From contig CM057140.1 of the NCBI GenBank assembly GCA_029964075.1, positions 8,636,643 to 8,700,642 on the forward strand: 64,000 nt of DNA, read 5' to 3'. The position numbers and the translations under genes are program-made. Under the pieces are notes generated by a model that saw only the letters and a program-made list of their open reading frames with translations, had not been told where the DNA came from and ran no database searches. Every line of letters begins with the position of its first letter. Position 1 is the stretch's first letter. This document shows, piece after piece, positions 57,976 to 64,000 of this stretch. The DNA is from Patiria pectinifera (Eukaryota > Echinodermata > Asteroidea > Valvatida > Asterinidae).

Positions 57976-58626
57976 TGACGTCATGATGACGTCATCACCT
58001 AATTTTTTTTATTAATTTTTGAAAATTCATTTTTTTTCGCATAGGTTTTGTACACGTTTTTCTATAAAACACTGTGAAACCAGAGCCGAAGCAGCTGTGT
58101 TTGTCCACAAACACATTTTTAGTTAAGGACATTTTGTTTGACTACTGAAACCGCAACTTCCGGTCAAACCGGAAGTACCTGACTCATCAAAGTTTTAAAA
58201 GATGAGATGTATTTTTGCACATGTGATACAATTATATTATAGGAATTATTCTAAGCATTTTGAACAACCTTTAACTGCATGAAGCACTATAGGTATTCGC
58301 ACAAAATTTTGAAAAATGTGTGACGTCATCATGACGTCGTCAAAATGCGACTTTTCAAAACACATATAAAGAAAGGTCCGATCATCATTAACCTTGGTGG
58401 GTAGGTAGATAATGGTACCAGTAAGCAAAGTCCTAAGTGACGTCACGATGACGTCATCGGTTATTTTTTTATGATTTCTTTAATATTTATAATTTTATTC
58501 TGCTTCCAAAATTGCACACTTTCTTTCATCGGACGACTATAAACTTGGTTCAAACCGAGACCACAATGACAAATATGCATTGAGAAGGATTTTCAAGATG
58601 ACGTCATCGCAGGGCATGTGACGTCA
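57976..58626 (+). promoter_or_regulatory. Cluster of paired TGACGTCA (CRE) palindromes
   Basis: Perfect or one-off TGACGTCA octamers start at 57976 and 57987, 58321 and 58332 (the second ends in G), 58438 and 58449, 58599 and 58619. The first three pairs are spaced exactly 11 bp and the last 20 bp. TGACGTCA is the binding site of CREB/ATF bZIP factors. Whether this is an enhancer or a repeat family with such ends is open. The nearest candidate gene is the small secreted peptide at 59951. Confidence 0.6.
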
Positions 58627-59746
58627 TGTGAAAAAGCTTTATTTTTGGAATTATTCTAATAATACGTTTAATACGTTTTACGTGTCTGCAGTTTTCCCAC
58701 AAAGAATGTTTCTAACCGTCTTAATCTTAAAGGGAAAATACAACATTTGCAAACATCGAAAAATCAAACTACCAAGTTGTTACGAAATACCTTACTAGGA
58801 TGTAGGTAAATGACAGTCTAAAGCATCCTGTGAAATTATGACACGTGGTGTGAAGTCATTTTGAAGAAACTGGTATTTTTGTATAAAATTCCAACCATGG
58901 TCGGCCGACCACTGTTAAAAAAACCTAACTTATTTTCAACTACTGCTCCAACTTTACCATTTTTTCAGTCCAAATTGTGTTAGCTATTGGAAACATGTTC
59001 ATGAACGGGTGCAGGCCAGCTATACTGGCTCCCTTATCTTACAGTTTTCCGGCATCTTAAAATTGATACATTTTTACCTTGAGTGGAGTCAAGGAACCAG
59101 ACTACGTGAAAATATTTATTTTTCTTGGTTTCTCAAGCATTTTTTTTACACAAAACTTCAAACATGTCAGTGTAACAATATTTGATCTATGATACTAACC
59201 CCTCAAATAATTCATTTCTCAAATTACAGGAAAAGCCAATCATGTACATTCCCTTTAAAAGTGCACCTTAAAACACTTGCAGAACCCGTTCATCAGAAAC
59301 AACATTAAACTATATACACGTTTGGAAAAAAAAATATTCAGTCAAGTAATGCAAAAACTCAATTAACATTTCTCAACATGATGCAACGCAGGCCAAAGTA
59401 CTTTATTTTACCTCAATTAATGCAACATACGGTTCATAAAACCTGTCATTGCAAAGTCATGAATATTTCAAACTTACGTAGCCAGTTCCATCATTTTGGT
59501 ATTTGACATCTTGCCAAAATGACTTTGCATTTGTGTGCAATATTGTTGACAAAGTTTAAATGGGATTGTTTGTTTTTCAAAATACATTGTATTTCATTAA
59601 CTGTCGGGGGGAAGTTAATCGGTATTCTAAAACTAAAAATTAATATTAAGAAATTGAACAAAAAAGAATTGAAAGAACGCCAAGGTTTTGCCAAAAGGAC
59701 CTTGCGATTTTAAAGCCCATTTGTACTTGAAATTTATAACTATGGT

Positions 59747-59763
59747 CACGTGACTCTGAGTCA
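59747..59763 (+). promoter_or_regulatory. E-box and AP-1-like sites upstream of peptide exon
   Basis: CACGTG (59747-59752) and TGAGTCA (59757-59763) lie 190-200 bp upstream of the ATG at 59951. A TTTATAAC sequence is about 10 bp further up. Suggestive only. Confidence 0.3.
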
Positions 59764-59950
59764 TGAATGTGCACGTTCAGGGACTTACATAAGCGATTGC
59801 TACCAGTGTTAGGAATCATAATTGCTCCGACGAAAGTTTTCAGGCCTACAGCCCCAAATCACGCTAAGCACGATTGACTGACTTGGTTTTCTCAAGCCGG
59901 ACTTCGATCTCAACCGACAACTTTTGGTCAACCTCTGCCCGTATTGCATC

Positions 59951-60077
59951 ATGTCTCCTGTTACCGCCTGCCTGCTGGCCCTGCTGACGGTGGGGTTCCT
60001 CGTGGTCAAGCAAGACGCCTTGGTGCTCGAAGAGGTAGAAGCTGACGCCTTGGTGGTGCAAGAAGCCGAACGTGGTG
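59951..60077 (+). CDS. Signal-peptide first exon of a small secreted peptide
   Basis: ATG at 59951 opens MSPVTACLLALLTVGFLVV, a clear signal peptide. An acidic spacer follows with two similar 10-residue units (DALVLEEVEA, DALVVQEAER), then Gly and a strong donor G|GTATGT at 60077/60078 (phase 1). If unspliced, the frame ends at a TAA at 60089-60091 after 46 residues. A signal peptide, an acidic repeated pro-region and then a mature part in another exon is the plan of many antimicrobial peptide precursors. One phase-compatible acceptor, at 62206, leads to a six-cysteine exon (see that entry). The function is not established and other downstream exons are possible. Confidence 0.5.
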
Positions 60078-60091
60078 GTATGTATCGCTAA

Positions 60092-61980
60092 ACCCAGTAA
60101 TATGTAGCCCTGCATCTTAAGCAGAATATCAGGGGGAGAGGGGGAAGGGGGTTCAATAGCATAGAACAAGATTCCACAGAATGTCTACAAGCAGTGTCTG
60201 AAGAGCAAAATAGAATGGTGGACCCATTTCAAATCCTTTCTCTTTTCTGGGAGGGGATGGGTCTAATTTTTTGACGCATACCAGGGCACAGGAGAAACAC
60301 TTTGGAATCCGACAATGTGATTGAAATCCCATTTGTATTTGAATGTGTGGGTATAATCTGTAATTCTCACTCAGCTCAGGATCAATAGCTTCCAATGGCG
60401 TTCCATGGAAAGCTATATGAAAATAGGTCTTAAACATGCTTAACTTCTGATAGCTTGGATCAATTTCAGTAATTCCTTTTTTAAGATGAGTGGAAGAACA
60501 TGCTCTTAAGACATTCTTTATTTCTGTATTAAATTCAATTGCTTTTAAGAAAACAAAAATTATTAATCCAGGTTATCTTCTTTTTGACTCACCCTGTAAT
60601 TATATAAAAATCAGAGTGTGATACCAATGTAAGGTGCGGAGTCGTAAGTGTTTGTTCAAAGAAGTGGGACAAAAATGTTGCATAATTTGTGTCCATTCCA
60701 TAATTTGTTTTCAACATCAGCTTTCATATCCTGGTGATGAATTTTGAGGTCCCATTTTGGGGGACTCTGTCTCATATGTGTTCTCTTCGAAATGCGTTCT
60801 CTGCGGAATGTAGGGCCTACAATAAATCCTATAATATGTAAAACCCAGGTTTAATAGGGTATTATTTTTGGCTTGAAAATTAAAGGCTACCCAAATAATT
60901 CTGGAGCCGGGGTCATATGAAATTTGGACTCATGTGAAATCTTAGCTCTTTTACTTTACCATTAGCCCACGGTCAAGACCCCAAATTCACCAACCGAGGT
61001 GGCAAACTCTAGTTGTTATTTTTTTTTTATTGTTGTACATCTCTAGCTTATATCTTGATATGATTACTTGATATATCTTGATCGAATGTCCAGACCCCTT
61101 TTAACGTTAACCCTATGTGTGCCAATGGACTGCATGTTATACAAATATGTAATGCGTCAATAGACCAAAGATTGCATTACCTTGAAAGACAAGTCAATAT
61201 GATAATTAAGTTCAATTGTTATGGCGTTTTTCGTAGTTGTCAATTTGATTTATATTCATGAACTTCATAATATGCACATTCATTACATTTGGAATATGAT
61301 TGCAGGGTCGTGAATTCATTAATATTCAAATGCTTTCGAATACGGCACAGAAGAGTTTTGTGTTGTTGGCAATTACGTCAAGGGTTGGTAATTGGCTTAA
61401 TTTTGCTGATATAGCCGTGTTTTCTAATGAATATGAAACTTTGCATTAGCATAAAAACGGAGAAGGCACCAAAAACACCCATCAAAATGGAAAATAAAAC
61501 TTGCAAATAAGGTTAAATGTGACACAAAGATGTATTTTCAAGGTTTGCATTGAAATCTTTGCATGGGCCCTGTGAATATGGTAAGTGTTCGGTCAGACAT
61601 ACGCAAGAAAACATTTAAGAAATAACGCAAGAGAAGTGCTCCCGACGGTACAACCATTGCCAAACATACGTGTCCCGATGTCTTACACGTCAAGAAATCG
61701 TCAACGTAAAAAAGCCCCTTGATCAAACGTTTAAATAAGTAGAAAAGATCAACAATGAAAAAGAAATTATCTTAGTCCCTTTCAATTCATTATTTCGTTG
61801 CATCTTGTTTCCCTCATATCAGTTGATTTGTAACATTGTAAATTTTACAGTCATCAAGACTTAGGGGGGGGGAATGAACCTCGGAGAAAAATAGGGGGGA
61901 AAAATGATTAAAAAATCTTACTAATTTAAATGACCAAACGATGAAAGTGATTGTCCATAAACGAATAAGAAACGAAAAGC
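60092..61980. other. AT-rich intron or intergenic sequence
   Basis: No gene was recognised. Candidate acceptors in this stretch lead only to very short frames in the phase required by the exon at 59951. Confidence 0.5.
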
Positions 61981-61989
61981 ATGGTTATC

Positions 61990-62205
61990 TATATATATAA
62001 GAGAGAGTTTAACTCGGCCTCCGAGACGATGTTTGCTCATGAAAGGATCCGAGACCGCGGGTTCCCGCGGCGCCAAAATCGCTCCACGTCCGTGGAAAAT
62101 TGCGGAGGGTGTCTTCCGCCGGGTCGGACGCTTCGGGTCGTCCTGATTTTCCCGTTCGGACCGGCGATTCGTTTCGTCGATTTTTCGTGACTGCGTTTTG
62201 CGCAG
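61990..62205 (+). promoter_or_regulatory. TATA box followed by GC-rich segment
   Basis: TATATATATAAG (about 61991-62002) is followed by GAGAGAGTTTAACTCGGCC and by a segment (62020-62450) clearly richer in G, C and CpG than its surroundings. It includes the palindrome CGCGGGTTCCCGCG. It looks like a core promoter with a 5' leader, but no transcript start or product is certain. The end of an unrecognised element is an alternative. Confidence 0.3.
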
Positions 62206-62306
62206 GAATTTGCCGTTGTGTGCGCTTTCACGTTGACTGCCTGGCCGCCCCCTGTGCTGGCTTTTCTGCGTGTCTAGACTGTGCGAGGTCAGCGAGGTCA
62301 ACGTAG
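62206..62306 (+). CDS. Candidate second exon: six-cysteine mature peptide
   Basis: After an acceptor (CTGCGTTTTGCGCAG) the phase left by the exon at 59951 reads GICRCVRFHVDCLAAPC, then AGFSACLDCARSARST and a TAG at 62304-62306. That would be a 33-residue basic peptide with six cysteines (C-x-C-x6-C-x4-C-x5-C-x2-C), a size and cysteine number like small defensin-type peptides. The spacing does not match a family I know. It lies in GC-rich DNA where Cys/Arg-rich frames arise by chance, and the upstream pyrimidine tract is poor, so the call is tentative. Confidence 0.25.
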
Positions 62307-62577
62307 GGGTTTCGTTTACGTGTTCTACTCGGCCGTTCTGCAAAAGCGTTCATCAAACGTTAGTATGGGGTGACCTTGGTAAAATATTTTTTGTCCATGG
62401 TGCGTGGCCACCAAGTGTTCCTATTCTTTCATATGCTTCGCTTGCCGCCCCTGCGCCGAGTGCAACGAATACTCAGAAGGACATTAGTATGCCTAGCCCG
62501 GTCTGACCAATCGAAAGTCTACACTGCGTGGTACTTCCCGGCTATGCGTAAAACCGTCACTGGCAACGCGTACTGCA

Positions 62578-62777
62578 GGCACGATGTTTTTACTCACAGG
62601 CGCGATGTTTTACTCACAGGCGCGATGTTTTTACTCACAGGCGCGATGTTTTACTCACAGGCGCGATGTTTTTACTCACAGGCGCGATGTTTTACTCACA
62701 GGCGCGATGTTTTACTCACAGGCACAATGTTTTTACTCACAGGCGCGATGGTTTTACTCACAGGCACGATGGACAGA
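62578..62777 (+). repeat. ~21-bp minisatellite (CGATGTTTTTACTCACAGG)
   Basis: About nine tandem units of 20-22 bp, varying in T-run length (GATGTTTTACTCACAGGCGC). The two unit lengths shift the reading frame, so no steady protein repeat is formed. Confidence 0.92.
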
Positions 62778-62799
62778 TAGGTGTCCTTTATAGTACACC

Positions 62800-64000
62800 A
62801 TACCATGCTTCCACCAAGGCTGAGCGTTGTGAGTTCGCTGCACGCCGAGTATAATTCAGTTTGGGATCAACGAAGGATCGATGCATTGCTTCAAATATCG
62901 CGATAAAGTTGAATCGACTTTTTCCTCGCAGACGGTGTCGCAAATTGTGAGAAGTCAAGTTTACGTTTGTTGAAGAGTCCAATACTGAAACTTAATTATG
63001 ACCTTCCTCCATGATTCTGACCGTTTGTAATTTTATGGTAACACTCAACATTTTCATTTCAAATGACATCTTCACGTTTTATTGCATTATGATTTATTGT
63101 CAAAACTGTACAATCAGCCTTCGCCTGTGTACTGCAGTAACCTTTTCACTACGTTTTCCAAATGCGACTGCCTCACAAAATGCCAATTTAACAGACCAAC
63201 GGGAACATTTACAGACAGTTGCAATGGTACATAATTATCATGTGTGTAAATCGACGGGGGATAGGGGGAACCCATGCACCCCCCCCCCCCCCCATTTTAA
63301 AGCGGGGGAAATTGTTTGGTCCCCCGCCCCACCCCAACCCCACTTTTTCTTCCCCGAAAAAAAAATTGTAGCCTACAATAATGATTATATTGCTCAGAAT
63401 GCATGTGGCTGATTCAATTACTCCAAACTCAAAACTTTAAAAGATGATCTTTTGCTCAAATTGGTTTTAGCGGTCAGAAATTGCCTCAGATCACACCACA
63501 GAAATTGCTATTCTATAACTGCATGTCTCCCCAACTATATCCCCCATTTACATTTAACTCTCCACATTTTCATCCCCAACACTACGCCCTACCCGATCTA
63601 TGATCGGGTAAATCAGCTTGTACGTTATAAGCGCACAGATGTTCGCTAATTTGAATGCGTCAACCGTCAAAAGGTTGCAAAGACTTAATTTAAGACTGCT
63701 ACAATTTAAGTCTTGAATGCACCAAAACGAAATAGGCTGCCCGAGAACGAAAACAAACATTCACAGCAGAATCTTGGCTGCCTAAAAATGAAATTGAATG
63801 AACCCCAAATGAAAAAGAAACCGCAATTGGACCACATGTGCAAAACTCACGCGAAATTGAATGGCAGAAAATGAAACTGATTAGAAGAATTCGGAAATTC
63901 GCCGGGAAAACATATATTATCATTTCTTAAAAAATATATCGTTGTTGTGTTAACTTTGTTTGAAATGTGCAGTGTCAGAAACGATAACGCAGTTTACCCA
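62800..64000. other. Non-coding right end
   Basis: No gene is supported. A C-run at 63279 with nearby GGGGGATAGGGGG phrases, plus a fragment of the satellite-like unit (GCGGTCAGAAATTGCCTCAG, about 63461), suggest another decayed element at about 63250-63520. Confidence 0.45.

Noticed and set aside
1-64000. CRISPR arrays, bacterial operons, rRNA genes
   Set aside because: None seen. The tandem arrays here have contiguous units without spacers, and the gene structure is eukaryotic.

Overview
The window looks like animal nuclear DNA from a marine invertebrate deuterostome. I favour an echinoderm, with amphioxus as the alternative. The reasons are AT-rich DNA crowded with small inverted-repeat elements, an L1/Tx1-type LINE, intron-rich cholinesterase-like genes with GT-AG splice sites, and deuterostome-style immunoglobulin receptors with tyrosine-motif tails. 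The species assignment is inference only.

Layout. (1) 1-3.7 kb: the relic of an L1/Tx1-like LINE on the minus strand. It has a zinc-knuckle ORF1 and an endonuclease/reverse transcriptase ORF2, and it runs off the left edge. (2) 5.7-20.1 kb: three genes on the plus strand for type I membrane receptors. Each is carried in one uninterrupted exon and each begins with a V-type Ig domain that has an extra cysteine pair, resembling CD300/pIgR-type domains. The first (5684-6967) has two Ig domains and an ITAM-spaced tyrosine pair. The second (10528-11691) has one Ig domain, and a conserved tail continues in another frame. The third (18000-20102) has three Ig domains, a near-identical 106-residue tandem cassette and a consensus ITIM. 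Together they look like a small cluster of paired activating and inhibitory receptors.

(3) 22.5-29.7 kb, minus strand: a nine-exon secreted, probably GPI-anchored carboxylesterase/cholinesterase-like gene. All splice phases agree, giving 608 residues with Ser222, Glu346 and His471. (4) 30-43 kb: a repeat-dominated spacer between two divergent esterase genes. At its centre is a ~1.69 kb inverted repeat (34341-36029 and 38158-39845) around a ~1.4 kb array of a 21-bp minisatellite. An acidic unrecognised ORF straddles the inner edge of the left arm. (5) 43.1-56.4 kb, plus strand: a second nine-exon esterase, an inverted paralogue of the first. All exons are recognisable, but a 4-bp deletion in exon 3 breaks the frame. 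Its 7.4 kb second intron holds a TA-flanked MITE, a 600-bp solo LTR with 4-bp target duplications, and other repeats.

(6) 57-64 kb: mostly non-coding. It contains a MITE copy, four pairs of perfect TGACGTCA palindromes (57976-58626), a signal-peptide first exon at 59951 that may splice to a six-cysteine exon at 62206, a GC-rich TATA-bearing segment and a ~21-bp minisatellite.

All calls rest on reading the sequence. No database search or folding was run, so family names reflect motif recognition.
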